From: Thauera aminoaromatica S2
GTDB lineage: Bacteria; Pseudomonadota; Gammaproteobacteria; Burkholderiales; Rhodocyclaceae
NCBI RefSeq assembly: GCF_000310185.1
Contig: NZ_AMXD01000016.1
Span: forward strand, 1-44,554
Direction: 5' to 3'
Length of the DNA stretch: 44,554 nt
Position numbers and translations under genes: made by a program. The notes beneath the pieces are model-generated. The model did not search any database and had not been told where the DNA came from. It saw only the letters and a list, made by a program, of their open reading frames with translations. Shown here piece after piece: positions 16,338 to 26,748 of the stretch; the first letter of the stretch is position 1, and each line of letters opens with the position of its first letter.

Positions 16338-16922
16338 CTACTGCGGCTCAGCCGCAGCGGGCAGGCGCTCTTGGATGAAGCGGTCGTACCCCTCCAACAC
16401 CAGCTCGCGCGTCTTCATCACGTCGGCCTCGACCGCGCCCTTGAAGACGCCCAAGCCTTCGAGGATCTCGCGCGCCTCGCCGAAGCCGCTCTCGAAACCG
16501 CCACGGATCACGTCAATGAAGTCGCGCAGCACGGTCTCGGGGGCATCGTCCTGGCGCCGCGCGGCATAGGCCTCGAAGAACGCGGTCGACATCGACACGA
16601 TGCGCCCGGCGGTGGCTTCGGCCGAACGATCCTGGTCCATGGAGTTCTGGATGGCCTGCGGACCCAGCGTGGGTGCAAGCGCCTCGTTGATGCCCTCGAT
16701 TGCCGAGCGCAACAACAGCGCTTGTGATTGATCTCCCGAGCGGATCGACACCTGTATCGAAGCCTGCAGGATGCCGATATGGAGATCCTTGCGCAACTCG
16801 GACTCGGTGGTTGGCGCCTGACGCTGCAGGCGCGACGCCGCCGCACTGTTCTGGCGCGCGGCATCCGCCGCCTGGACGGACGCACCCGCGGGGACGGAAG
16901 CACTCATCAGGACGGTATTCAT
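16338..16922 (-). CDS. DUF5610 domain protein
   Basis: 194 residues, no signal peptide. The middle and end carry the DUF5610 pattern: LQASIQVSIRSGDQSQALLL, INEALAPTLGPQAIQNSM, TAGRIVSMSTAFFEAYAARR and GGFESGFGEAREILEGLGV, finishing with LVLEGYDRF. Proteins of this kind resemble the tail of some flagellar or surface-associated proteins, but no function is known to me. The N-terminus (about 1-35) is alanine- and serine-rich and probably unstructured. AAGGAGT lies seven bases before the ATG at 16922. It lies alone on the minus strand between hupB and the DUF2157 relic. Confidence 0.8.
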   Translation of the reverse strand: MNTVLMSASVPAGASVQAADAARQNSAAASRLQRQAPTTESELRKDLHIGILQASIQVSIRSGDQSQALLLRSAIEGINEALAPTLGPQAIQNSMDQDRSAEATAGRIVSMSTAFFEAYAARRQDDAPETVLRDFIDVIRGGFESGFGEAREILEGLGVFKGAVEADVMKTRELVLEGYDRFIQERLPAAAEPQ

Positions 16923-16947
16923 GGCGGACTCCTTTGGCGTTGTTCTC

Positions 16948-17070
16948 TCACTTCCAGTCTAGACAGCGGCCCGGCATCGCGCTGCGCCAAGACCGCTCAA
17001 ACGTCGCGAGTCCGCAGCCGCCCGGGATGATCATCGCCCCGACGGCGAGCGTGAGCGCGCGCGGACTCAT
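16948..17070 (-). pseudogene. Remnant of a GDYXXLXY-type small exported protein
   Basis: A 40-codon frame begins MSPRALTLAVGAMIIPGG and ends at 16948. Its ATG overlaps the stop of the preceding relic (ATGA), the coupled arrangement normal for DUF2157 followed by a GDYXXLXY protein. The hydrophobic N-terminus fits, but the frame ends early and the GDYxxLxY motif is absent. The identification rests mostly on position. Confidence 0.35.
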
Positions 17071-17443
17071 GCCGGCACCCCCCGTCCGCACGGGCGCCGC
17101 AGCACCCGCAGGACCAGGATCGCCGCCAGCGCGACGACGAGGAAGAACAGCCATTTCGGCATGATGTCCCACCACCTGTCGAAGAGCTTGGTGTATCGGA
17201 AGAGCATTAAGAACACGATTCCGGTGTTGACCATGTCGTTCCACGCGCGGCGCGCGCCGAACCAGATCGCCAGGGCGCTGGTGACGAAGCCCGTGAGGCG
17301 CCGGTGCGGGGCTTGCACCGATCAGGATCGCCACCTGCACCGTCTCGGGAAAGAAGCCCCGGAACAGGCGGGAGAGGAAGAACACGCTCGCCAACATCGC
17401 GAGCGCACCGAGAAAGGACGCCACCCGCATGCCGAGCGAGACA
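17067..17443 (-). pseudogene. Remnant of a DUF2157/DUF4401-type membrane protein
   Basis: Two frames carry consecutive membrane segments: MRVASFLGALAMLASVFFLS and ETVQVAILIGA in one, then (from about 17313) TGFVTSALAIWFGARRAWND and KWLFFLVVALAAILVLRV in another, ending at 17067. The LIGA, GFVTSAL and tail pattern fits DUF2157-like polytopic proteins, which normally exceed 300 residues. Only about 120 residues remain and they need a frameshift near 17313. The 127 bases up to the BtuF-like gene hold nothing recognisable. Confidence 0.5.
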
Positions 17444-17570
17444 TGGCGAACGCACTGCCTCGTCGGCCGGTCTCGATGACGTGGGCGAATTCGGCGCCAC
17501 GCTGCCCGGCAAGGCGTGTGCGGACGACTCCGGTACCGGACTGCCCGCCGCGCTGCGCGACCGCGCCGCT

Positions 17571-18380
17571 TCAGGCGTGCAGCCGAGCCGCCCAGCGCGC
17601 GACGATCTCCGCCAGCGCCGGCAGCCCCTCGCGGATCGCCACCGGCCCCGGCGCCAGGATCAGCGCGGATTTCACCTCGTGCAGCTCGTCGTCGCGCACG
17701 GCCGGAACGTCCTCCCACCCCGCACGTGCAGCCACACGCTCGGGGCGGAAGCGCTTGCCGCACCACGAGCCCACAACGATATCCGGCGCCGCCCGCGCCG
17801 CCTCCAGCGGATCGGCGAGGATGCGCTGCGCCGCGCCCGGATGGCGCGCGCGCTCGGCAAAGATGTCCTCACCGCCGGCGATCCCGATCAGCTCCGACAC
17901 CCAGCCCACCGCGCTGATCGGCGGCTCGTCCCACTCCTCGAAATACACCCGCGGCCGCCGCGGCAGCGCCGCCGCCCGCGCGCGTACCGCGTCCATCGTC
18001 GCCTCGAGCTCGGCCACCAGGGTCAGCGCACGCGCCTCCGCCCCAACCAGCCGGCCCACCGTCTCGACCATCGCCAGGATGCCGTCGACGCTGCGCTGGT
18101 TGAACACATGCACCGCCACCCCGGCCTTGATCAGGTCACGCGCCACGTCCGCCTGCATGTCGGAGAACCCCAGCACCAGGTCCGGCGCGACCGCGAGGAT
18201 CTTCTCCAGGTCGCCGCTGGAGAAGGCGAACACCTTCGGCTTCTCCTTGCGCGCACGCGGCGGGATGACTGTGTAGCCGCTGATGCCGGCGATACGGTCC
18301 TCCTCGCCCAGGGCATAGAGGACTTCGACGGTCTCGGTGGTCAGGCAGACGATGCGGGAGGGGAGGCGGCGTGGGTTCAT
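17571..18380 (-). CDS. BtuF-like cobalamin/metal-chelate binding domain protein without signal peptide
   Basis: 269 residues. The fold is the periplasmic-binding type of BtuF and FhuD: RIVCLTTETVEVLYALGEED at the N-terminus, then IAGISGYTVIPPRARKEKPK, EKILAVAPDLVLGFSDMQAD and GVAVHVFNQRSVDGILAMV, with PRVYFEEWDEPPISAVGWVS in the second lobe. It resembles proteins annotated as cobalamin-binding. No signal peptide precedes the domain at the ATG 18380 or at the upstream ATG 18398, so it appears cytoplasmic. No BtuC or BtuD gene and no cobalamin riboswitch is near. The start at 18380 is chosen because homologues begin close to MNPRR; no clear ribosome binding site is seen. Ligand not proven. Confidence 0.8.
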   Translation of the reverse strand: MNPRRLPSRIVCLTTETVEVLYALGEEDRIAGISGYTVIPPRARKEKPKVFAFSSGDLEKILAVAPDLVLGFSDMQADVARDLIKAGVAVHVFNQRSVDGILAMVETVGRLVGAEARALTLVAELEATMDAVRARAAALPRRPRVYFEEWDEPPISAVGWVSELIGIAGGEDIFAERARHPGAAQRILADPLEAARAAPDIVVGSWCGKRFRPERVAARAGWEDVPAVRDDELHEVKSALILAPGPVAIREGLPALAEIVARWAARLHA

Positions 18381-18467
18381 GGCGGGATTATCGCGCATCC
18401 CCTCGGGCACGCGTGCTCAGCCCCGGTCTGCTCCTCGCCCATTCGCCGCGCGTACGGCCTGCATGCT

Positions 18468-18489
18468 GGGAGCGACCCGCTTCGCGATC
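18468..18489 (+). repeat. REP-like repeat, degenerate copy
   Basis: GGGAGCGACCCGCTTCGCGA matches the family core with changes in the loop and inner stem. Confidence 0.45.
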
Positions 18490-18602
18490 CCCACGTGCAG
18501 AAACCGGTGCGATCCGGAATCGTCAGCTTTGGCGACCGATTGCGAACGGCCTTTCGGCTACCTGGAGGACGCTCGACTTGAAACGGCGGCCTAGCTTCAG
18601 GC

Positions 18603-18637
18603 GTTATCTTTAACACTTCACTTGTTTTCTTTAAAAC
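18603..18637. promoter_or_regulatory. Two related inverted repeats, putative autoregulatory operators
   Basis: GTTATCTTTAAC (18603-18614) and GTTTTCTTTAAAAC (18624-18637) share the pattern GTT-TCTTTAA-AC. Their centres are 22 bases apart, two helical turns. The second overlaps the -35 box and spacer, as expected for repression by the Xre antitoxin. Confidence 0.5.
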
Positions 18638-18650
18638 AGACCACTATCCT
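18622..18650 (+). promoter_or_regulatory. Sigma-70 promoter of the Xre-RES operon
   Basis: TTGTTT (18622-18627) and TATCCT (18645-18650) with a 17-base spacer, 35 bases before the antitoxin ATG. Confidence 0.55.
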
Positions 18651-18685
18651 CGAAGTACCGATCACCACCAAGCGAGGAGCCCGCC

Positions 18686-19081
18686 ATGAGCGCCATCGCC
18701 GAGCGCGAAGTGAACGCATCGGAAGACCGCGGTGCGCTGGCCAGGATGGTCATGACCCTGCTCGATCACTGGAATCTGAGCACCGAGGACCAGGCCGCGC
18801 TGCTCGGCATCGCCGCCAGCAACCGGGCGGCGCTGTCGAACTACCGCAGCGGCAAGCCGATCGGCACCAGCCGCGACCAGTACGACCGGGTGGGGCACCT
18901 GCTCGGCATCCACAAGAGTCTGCGCCTGCTCTTTCCGCACAACCGCGACCTGGCCTATCGCTGGATGAGCACCCGCAACAAGGCCTTCGACAACCTGAGC
19001 CCGGTCGAGGTGGTGAAGGAATGGGGCTTTGCCGGGCTGCTGATGGTGCGGGGCTACCTCGACCACGCTCGTGGCCTGTGA
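18686..19081 (+). CDS. Xre/MbcA/ParS-type antitoxin
   Basis: 131 residues. The N-terminal half is an Xre-like helix-turn-helix ([20 protein letters not shown] then [14 protein letters not shown]), the C-terminal half the toxin-binding domain ([20 protein letters not shown] then [17 protein letters not shown]). In RES systems this protein caps the toxin's active site and the complex represses its own promoter. GAGGAG lies six bases before the ATG at 18686. The RES toxin gene begins 13 bases after its stop, so the two are one operon. Two related inverted repeats at the promoter are probable binding sites. Confidence 0.9.
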   Translation: MSAIAEREVNASEDRGALARMVMTLLDHWNLSTEDQAALLGIAASNRAALSNYRSGKPIGTSRDQYDRVGHLLGIHKSLRLLFPHNRDLAYRWMSTRNKAFDNLSPVEVVKEWGFAGLLMVRGYLDHARGL

Positions 19082-19093
19082 GCCGGGCGCACG

Positions 19094-19810
19094 ATGAATT
19101 CGCCGTTCGCGCAGGTCTCGCTGGCCGACGTCCATCAGGACGTGGCGCGCAATATCGTGTCGCTGCGCCAGTCGCGGGATCTGTTCGACGACCTGACGGA
19201 CGATCCGGCCGCGTGGCTGCTGGCGCAGAAGGTGGAGGCGGAGGTCAGGCCGCCGTCGTATCGGTCGCACACGCCGATCATCGACCGCCCCTTCGAGGAT
19301 GCGGCCTGGTTCAACGCCATCCTGTGGCCGTTCAAGCACTGGCAGGCGAGCCGGTTCTCCGACGGATCCTTCGGCGTGTGGTACGGCTCGGACTCGGTCG
19401 AGACCACGGTCTTCGAGTCGGCTTACCACTGGTATCGGGGCCTGCTGTGCGATGCCGGGTTTGAACGCGAGCCGGTGATCGCCGAGCGCAAGGTCTATCG
19501 GGTGGCCTGCAGCGCCGCACTGCTGGATTTTCGCAAGGCGACCGCCGAGCACAGCGACCTGCTTCACCCGTCGGATTACACCTTCCCGCAGGCGGTGGGC
19601 GCGCGGATTCATCGCGAAGGCCACCCGGGCCTGCTCATCCAGTCGGTCCGCCGACGCGGGGGCGAGAACGTGGCGATCTTCAACCCGGGCGTGCTTTCCA
19701 ACCCGAGGCACCACTGCCAGCTCACCTACCGCCTCGAGGGCGCGCGGATCGTGGTGGAAAAGCACCCGGGGGAGACCTGGATCAGCGCGGCGGTCGCCGA
19801 ATTGGGCTGA
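19094..19810 (+). CDS. RES-domain toxin (predicted NAD+-degrading)
   Basis: 238 residues, the longer class of RES proteins. The core is at about 90-220: [20 protein letters not shown] (with the conserved arginine, tyrosine and glutamate), [12 protein letters not shown], and [12 protein letters not shown] with the conserved serine; these give the Arg-Glu-Ser set for which the domain is named. Characterised RES toxins break down NAD+, stopping growth. An N-terminal extension of about 80 residues ([20 protein letters not shown]) precedes the core. The ATG at 19094 follows the antitoxin stop by 13 bases. A bidirectional terminator lies after the stop, shared with acnB. The gene is intact. Confidence 0.9.
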   Translation: MNSPFAQVSLADVHQDVARNIVSLRQSRDLFDDLTDDPAAWLLAQKVEAEVRPPSYRSHTPIIDRPFEDAAWFNAILWPFKHWQASRFSDGSFGVWYGSDSVETTVFESAYHWYRGLLCDAGFEREPVIAERKVYRVACSAALLDFRKATAEHSDLLHPSDYTFPQAVGARIHREGHPGLLIQSVRRRGGENVAIFNPGVLSNPRHHCQLTYRLEGARIVVEKHPGETWISAAVAELG

Positions 19811-19856
19811 TCGCGCAGCAGCCTCCGCTGCCCGGGGCACCGGCGCCCCCAAAAGC

Positions 19857-19888
19857 AAAACCCCCCGCCATCGCTGACGAGGGGTTTC
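19857..19888. terminator. Bidirectional terminator between the RES gene and acnB
   Basis: AAACCCC and GGGGTTT pair around a loop of about 15 bases. On the minus strand the stem is followed by TTTTGCTTTT, so it serves acnB best. Confidence 0.65.
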
Positions 19889-19938
19889 TCCACCAGGACG
19901 GCCTCTCAGCCGCCCCGGCGCTCGAGCCGCTTACCGAA

Positions 19939-22536
19939 TCAGACTTCCACCGTATCCGCGACCGAGCGGAATTCCTCGATCTGGTCGAAGTTCATGTAGC
20001 GGTAGATGTCGGCGGCCTTCTTGTTCACCACCTCCACCTGCGCCATGTACTCGGCAACGCTCGGGATCTTGCCCATCAGCGCGCACACCGCGGCCAGCTC
20101 GGCCGAGCCCAGATAGACGCGGGTGTCGATGCCGAGGCGGTTGGGGAAGTTGCGCGTCGAGGTCGACATCGCGGTGCTGCCCTTGCGGATCTGCGCCTGG
20201 TTGCCCATGCACAGCGAGCAGCCCGGCATCTCCATGCGGGCGCCGGACTTGCCGAGCACGCCGTAGTAGCCTTCCTCGTTGAGGATCATCGCGTCCATCT
20301 TGGTGGGCGGGGCGATCCACAGGCGGGTCGGGATGTCGGACTTGCCGTCGAGCACCTTGCCGGCGGCGCGGAAGTGGCCGATGTTGGTCATGCACGAGCC
20401 GATGAAGACCTCGTCGATCTTGTCGCCGGCGACTTCGGACAGCAGCTTGACGTCGTCCGGGTCGTTCGGGCAGGCGACGATCGGCTCCTTGATGTCGGCG
20501 AGGTCGATCTCGATCACGGCGGCGTAGTCGGCGTCGGCGTCGCCCGACAGCAGCGTGCCGTTGGCGATCCAGTCTTCCATGGCCTTGATGCGGCGCTTGA
20601 GGGTGCGGGCGTCCTGGTAGCCGTTGGCGATCATCCACTTCATCAGCGTGATGTTCGAGTTCATGTACTCGACGATCGGCGCCTTGTTGAGGTGGACCGT
20701 GCAGCCGGCGGCGGAGCGCTCGGCCGAGGCGTCGGTGAGCTCGAAGGCCTGTTCGACCTTGAGATCCGGCAGGCCTTCGATCTCGAGGATGCGGCCGGAG
20801 AAGATGTTCTTCTTGCCCTTCTTCTCGACGGTCAGCAGGCCTTGGCGGATGGCGTACAGCGGGATGGCGTTGACCAGGTCGCGCAGGGTGACGCCCGGCT
20901 GCATCTTGCCCTTGAAGCGCACCAGCACCGATTCCGGCATGTCGAGCGGCATCACGCCGGTGGCTGCGGCGAAGGCGACCAGGCCGGAGCCGGCCGGGAA
21001 GGAGATGCCGATCGGGAAGCGGGTGTGGCTGTCGCCGCCGGTGCCGACGGTGTCGGGCAGCAGCAGGCGGTTGAGCCAGGAGTGGATCACGCCGTCGCCC
21101 GGGCGCAGCGCGACGCCGCCGCGGGTGCTGATGAAGCTCGGCAGCTCGCGGTGCATCTTGACGTCGACCAGCTTCGGATAGGCGGCGGTGTGGCAGAAGG
21201 ACTGCATCACCAGGTCGGCGGAGAAGCCGAGGCAGGCGAGGTCCTTGAGCTCGTCGCGGGTCATCGGGCCGGTGGTGTCCTGGCTGCCGACGGTGGTCAT
21301 CTTGGGTTCGCAGTAGGTACCCGGGCGGATGCCCTGGCCTTCCGGCATGCCGCAGGCGCGGCCGACCATCTTCTGCGCCAGGCTGAAGCCCTTGCCGGTA
21401 TCGGCGGGGGCCTGCGGCAGGCGGAACAGCGTCGAGGGCGGCAGGCCGAGGGCCTCGCGCGCCTTGGTGGTGAGGCCGCGGCCGATGATCAGCGGAATGC
21501 GGCCACCGGCGCGCACTTCGTCGAGGATGACCAGGGTCTTGAGCTGCGATTCGGAGATCACGGCGCCGTTCTTGAGCGCGGTGACCTTGCCGGAAGCGTG
21601 GTCGACCTTGAGCTCGATCTCGTCGCCCATGTCCATCTGGCCGGCGTCGATCTCGATCGGCAGCGCGCCGGCATCTTCCATGGTGTTGAAGAAGATCGGG
21701 GCGATCTTGGAGCCGAGGCACACGCCGCCGAAACGCTTGTTCGGGACGAAGGGGATGTCCTCGCCGGTGAACCACAGCACCGAGTTGGTGGCGGACTTGC
21801 GCGAGGAACCGGTGCCGACCACGTCACCGACGTAGGCGACCAGGTTGCCCTTGGCACGCAGCTCTTCGAGGAACTTGACCGGGCCGCGCACGCCCGCTTC
21901 TTCCGGGGTGATGCCCGGACGCGGGTTCTTGAGCATGGCCAGCGCGTGCAGCGGGATGTCGGGGCGCGACCAGGCGTCGGGTGCGGGCGACAGGTCGTCG
22001 GTGTTGGTCTCGCCGGTGACCTTGAAGACGGTGAGCTTTTGCGAGGCGGGGACTTCCGGGCGGCTGGTGAACCACTCGGCGTCGGCCCACGACTGCATCA
22101 CGGCTTTGGCGTTGGCGTTGCCCTTCTCGGCCAGCTCCTTGACGTCGTGGAAGTAGTCGAACATCAGCAGGGTCTTCTTGAGACCCTCGGCGGCGACCGC
22201 GCCCACTTCGGCGTCGGCCAGCAGATCGATCATCGGCTTGATGTTGAAGCCGCCCAGCATGGTGCCGAGCAGCTCGGTGGCCTTGGCGCGCGACACCAGG
22301 GCACAGGCTTCCTCGCCCTTGGCGACCCTGGCCAGGAACTCGGCCTTGACCTTGGCGGCGTCATCCACGCCGGCGGGGACGCGGTAGGTGAGCAGCTCGA
22401 CGAGGAAGGCCTCCTCGCCGGCGGGGGGGTTCTTGAGCAACTCGACGAGTTCGGTGGCCTGCTGCTTGGAGAGCGGCAGCGGCGGGATGCCGAGGGCGGC
22501 ACGTTCGGCGACATGGGCACGGTAGGCTTCAAGCAC
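19939..22536 (-). CDS. acnB: Aconitate hydratase B
   Basis: 865 residues, full length. It isomerises citrate to isocitrate through cis-aconitate in the TCA cycle; related enzymes also act on 2-methyl-cis-aconitate. The AcnB layout is clear: N-terminal HEAT-like domain ([20 protein letters not shown]), swivel domain next ([20 protein letters not shown]), then the catalytic domains with the cluster cysteines in [12 protein letters not shown] and [11 protein letters not shown]. The frame runs back to 22590, but the start is the GTG at 22536, with AGGAAG five bases ahead and the family N-terminus there. Upstream is a TATAAT box abutting a 14-bp palindrome. acnA is divergent, 407 bases away. Confidence 0.97.
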   Translation of the reverse strand: MLEAYRAHVAERAALGIPPLPLSKQQATELVELLKNPPAGEEAFLVELLTYRVPAGVDDAAKVKAEFLARVAKGEEACALVSRAKATELLGTMLGGFNIKPMIDLLADAEVGAVAAEGLKKTLLMFDYFHDVKELAEKGNANAKAVMQSWADAEWFTSRPEVPASQKLTVFKVTGETNTDDLSPAPDAWSRPDIPLHALAMLKNPRPGITPEEAGVRGPVKFLEELRAKGNLVAYVGDVVGTGSSRKSATNSVLWFTGEDIPFVPNKRFGGVCLGSKIAPIFFNTMEDAGALPIEIDAGQMDMGDEIELKVDHASGKVTALKNGAVISESQLKTLVILDEVRAGGRIPLIIGRGLTTKAREALGLPPSTLFRLPQAPADTGKGFSLAQKMVGRACGMPEGQGIRPGTYCEPKMTTVGSQDTTGPMTRDELKDLACLGFSADLVMQSFCHTAAYPKLVDVKMHRELPSFISTRGGVALRPGDGVIHSWLNRLLLPDTVGTGGDSHTRFPIGISFPAGSGLVAFAAATGVMPLDMPESVLVRFKGKMQPGVTLRDLVNAIPLYAIRQGLLTVEKKGKKNIFSGRILEIEGLPDLKVEQAFELTDASAERSAAGCTVHLNKAPIVEYMNSNITLMKWMIANGYQDARTLKRRIKAMEDWIANGTLLSGDADADYAAVIEIDLADIKEPIVACPNDPDDVKLLSEVAGDKIDEVFIGSCMTNIGHFRAAGKVLDGKSDIPTRLWIAPPTKMDAMILNEEGYYGVLGKSGARMEMPGCSLCMGNQAQIRKGSTAMSTSTRNFPNRLGIDTRVYLGSAELAAVCALMGKIPSVAEYMAQVEVVNKKAADIYRYMNFDQIEEFRSVADTVEV

Positions 22537-22603
22537 GGCGACTTCCTCACTATGTGACGGTGATCGGGACTCCGGACGGGTCGGCCCCACCGGAACGGGC
22601 GAG

Positions 22604-22609
22604 ATTATA
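22604..22609 (-). promoter_or_regulatory. -10 box of acnB
   Basis: TATAAT on the minus strand, 68 bases before the acnB GTG. No good -35 element is present at the right distance. Confidence 0.55.
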
Positions 22610-22610
22610 T

Positions 22611-22624
22611 GTCTTTTATAAGAC
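22611..22624. promoter_or_regulatory. Palindromic operator before acnB
   Basis: GTCTTTTATAAGAC has perfect 5-base arms around TTAT. It lies one base upstream of the acnB -10 box, inside the spacer, where a bound protein would block RNA polymerase. GTCTTATAAGAC-like sites are known for GntR-family regulators of central metabolism in betaproteobacteria; which one acts here is an inference. Confidence 0.5.
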
Positions 22625-22774
22625 TTGCGGTGCAGTGCAACACCATGGCTCGTCGCCCGACATTCGAGCCGGAAGATTCTACGCCTTCGTCACGCTGCGG
22701 GGGATATCCCCGCGCGCGGCATGCGTTCGCTGACCGGCAGGGTCTTGCGGACGATCCCGCAGAGGGTGTGCCGT

Positions 22775-22858
22775 AGAGCGATGCAAGTCGCGATTGCAGC
22801 GTCTGCACCCCGCCGTCGCCCGTCGCCACCACGCCATCGCGACTCGCGTCGCTCCCAC
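22775..22858. repeat. Inverted pair of REP-like repeats
   Basis: A degenerate forward copy (GAGCGATGCAAGTCGCGAT, 22776-22794) and a reverse copy (ATCGCGACTCGCGTCGCTC, 22836-22854, then CCAC) face each other, so RNA or single-stranded DNA could form a long hairpin in the leader region of acnA. Confidence 0.6.
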
Positions 22859-22943
22859 GGGAACGCACGACTTGCGCCTGCAGGAACTTCCCCGCCGCGC
22901 AGCGATCGTTTGTATTGGTCCCAACAGGAAAAGGAGATCCACG

Positions 22944-25643
<2,700 letters not shown>

Positions 25644-25727
25644 GCCGCGCGGCCGGATCGCAAGCTGCGTCGTCGCAGCCCCCCGCAGCACGCTCCGGCC
25701 CCGCGTCCGCATCTCCCCTCGGCCCGC

Positions 25728-25733
25728 TATACT
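25728..25733 (+). promoter_or_regulatory. -10 box of the YchJ-like gene (leaderless start)
   Basis: TATACT ends eight bases before the ATG at 25742. The gap (CGCCCCC) has no ribosome binding site, so the message would have almost no leader. Confidence 0.5.
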
Positions 25734-25741
25734 CGCCCCCC

Positions 25742-26131
25742 ATGATCCCCTCCACCCCTTGCCCCTGCGGCTCCGGTCGCGCATTCGGGGCGTGCTGCGG
25801 GCCGGTGCTCGCGGGCGAACGCCCGGCGCCCACCGCCGAGGCGCTGATGCGCTCGCGCTACACGGCCTTCACCTTGCGCGACACCGCCTACCTGCTCGCG
25901 AGCTGGCATCCCTCCACCCGCCCGCAGGACTTGGCGCTCGACGAGCAGCCGCCGCCGAAATGGCTCGGCCTCGACGTGCGTGCCCACCGCCCGCTCGCCG
26001 ACACCCGCGCGGAGGTCGAATTCCTCGCCCGTTGCCGCATCGGCGGCCGCGCCCGGCGCCTGCATGAGACCAGCCGCTTCGTGAAGGAGGACGGGCGCTG
26101 GTATTACGTCGACGGCGACCTCCACGACTGA
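25742..26131 (+). CDS. ychJ: YchJ family protein (SEC-C motif)
   Basis: 129 residues. It begins with a zinc-binding SEC-C-like motif, CPCGSGRAFGACCGP (about 7-21), followed by the YchJ middle domain: ALMRSRYTAFTLRDTAYLLA, SWHPSTRP, AEVEFLARCR and the end RLHETSRFVKEDGRWYYVDG. The NTF2-like fold probably binds a ligand; no function is established. It follows acnA by 98 bases on the same strand but has its own TATACT box directly before the ATG, so it is likely transcribed separately. A REP copy follows the stop. Confidence 0.9.
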   Translation: MIPSTPCPCGSGRAFGACCGPVLAGERPAPTAEALMRSRYTAFTLRDTAYLLASWHPSTRPQDLALDEQPPPKWLGLDVRAHRPLADTRAEVEFLARCRIGGRARRLHETSRFVKEDGRWYYVDGDLHD

Positions 26132-26193
26132 GGCTCGCCCTCGTGCCAGCCGGCCTCGGCCCGGGATCACCGCCGGCGCCTGAGCGAACCGCC

Positions 26194-26218
26194 CGATCGC
26201 GACTTGCCTCGCTCCCAC
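26194..26218 (-). repeat. REP-like repeat
   Basis: CGATCGCGACTTGCCTCGCT and then CCCAC, one copy in the gap between ychJ and the DUF6394 gene. Confidence 0.6.
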
Positions 26219-26339
26219 AAAGACCAAAACGCCCCGCAATCCGCGCGGCCACCCGGCCTGCTGTCGGCGCTGCGCGACATCGCAGGTCCGGCGCGCGCAT
26301 AATTGCCCCATCGTCATCGCGCGCACCCAACGGAAGATC

Positions 26340-26723
26340 ATGAACCTCGAAAAAGTCATCTTCGGTTTCTTCATCGTGCTGGCGGCCACGCTCAACTTCG
26401 GCTTCTTCGTCGGCGACATCGACAATCCGGTCCACCACGACGTCTACGAGCTCTTCGCCGCGCTGGTGGTCAGCCTGATCGCCACCGTGCTCAAGTTCGG
26501 CGACCGCACCCAGATCGGCGCGGTGCATCTGTCCACCAGCCTGGTGGCCGACCTGCAGCTCGTCGCCGCCGCGATGGTGTGGGGCTACTCGGCGCACGTC
26601 GCGGGCGCGGGGATGACGCCGGAGATGACCGCGCGCGTGGTCTCGCTCTCGGGCGGCGCGCTCTTCGCCAACGTGGTGTCGGTGATCATCCTGATCGCCG
26701 AGACCATCATGCAGCGCCGCTGA
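26340..26723 (+). CDS. DUF6394-type membrane protein
   Basis: 127 residues with three to four hydrophobic segments: VIFGFFIVLAATLNFGFFVG, YELFAALVVSLIATVL, SLVADLQLVAAAMVWGYSA and LFANVVSVIILIAETIM. The motif LKFGDRTQIGAVHLSTSLVA between the second and third is typical of what I recall as DUF6394. It is an inner-membrane protein of unknown role. Only 25 bases separate its stop from the GTG start of the potassium channel gene, so it may be an auxiliary subunit or a partner in potassium handling. A CATAAT box lies about 40 bases before the ATG. Confidence 0.82.
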   Translation: MNLEKVIFGFFIVLAATLNFGFFVGDIDNPVHHDVYELFAALVVSLIATVLKFGDRTQIGAVHLSTSLVADLQLVAAAMVWGYSAHVAGAGMTPEMTARVVSLSGGALFANVVSVIILIAETIMQRR

Positions 26724-26748
26724 ACGCCACCTCGCCGAGACCCGCGCC

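Larger units (their letters stand above)
18381..18685. other. Gene-free divergent region upstream of the Xre-RES genes
   Basis: 305 bases without a gene. It holds a degenerate REP copy (18468-18489) and the promoter and operator-like repeats of the toxin-antitoxin pair (18603-18650). Confidence 0.5.
22537..22943. other. Regulatory region between acnB and acnA
   Basis: 407 bases with no gene. It holds the acnB -10 box and palindrome (22604-22624), a second palindrome GGGGATATCCCC (22700-22711), and an inverted pair of REP-like repeats (22775-22858). Confidence 0.6.

Noticed and set aside
18381-18685. A possible cobalamin riboswitch before the BtuF-like gene.
   Set aside because: No B12-box-like sequence or long structured leader is visible on the minus strand.
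20374-22557. A plus-strand open frame of 727 codons opposite acnB.
   Set aside because: Shadow of acnB: no domain, skewed composition, no ribosome binding site.
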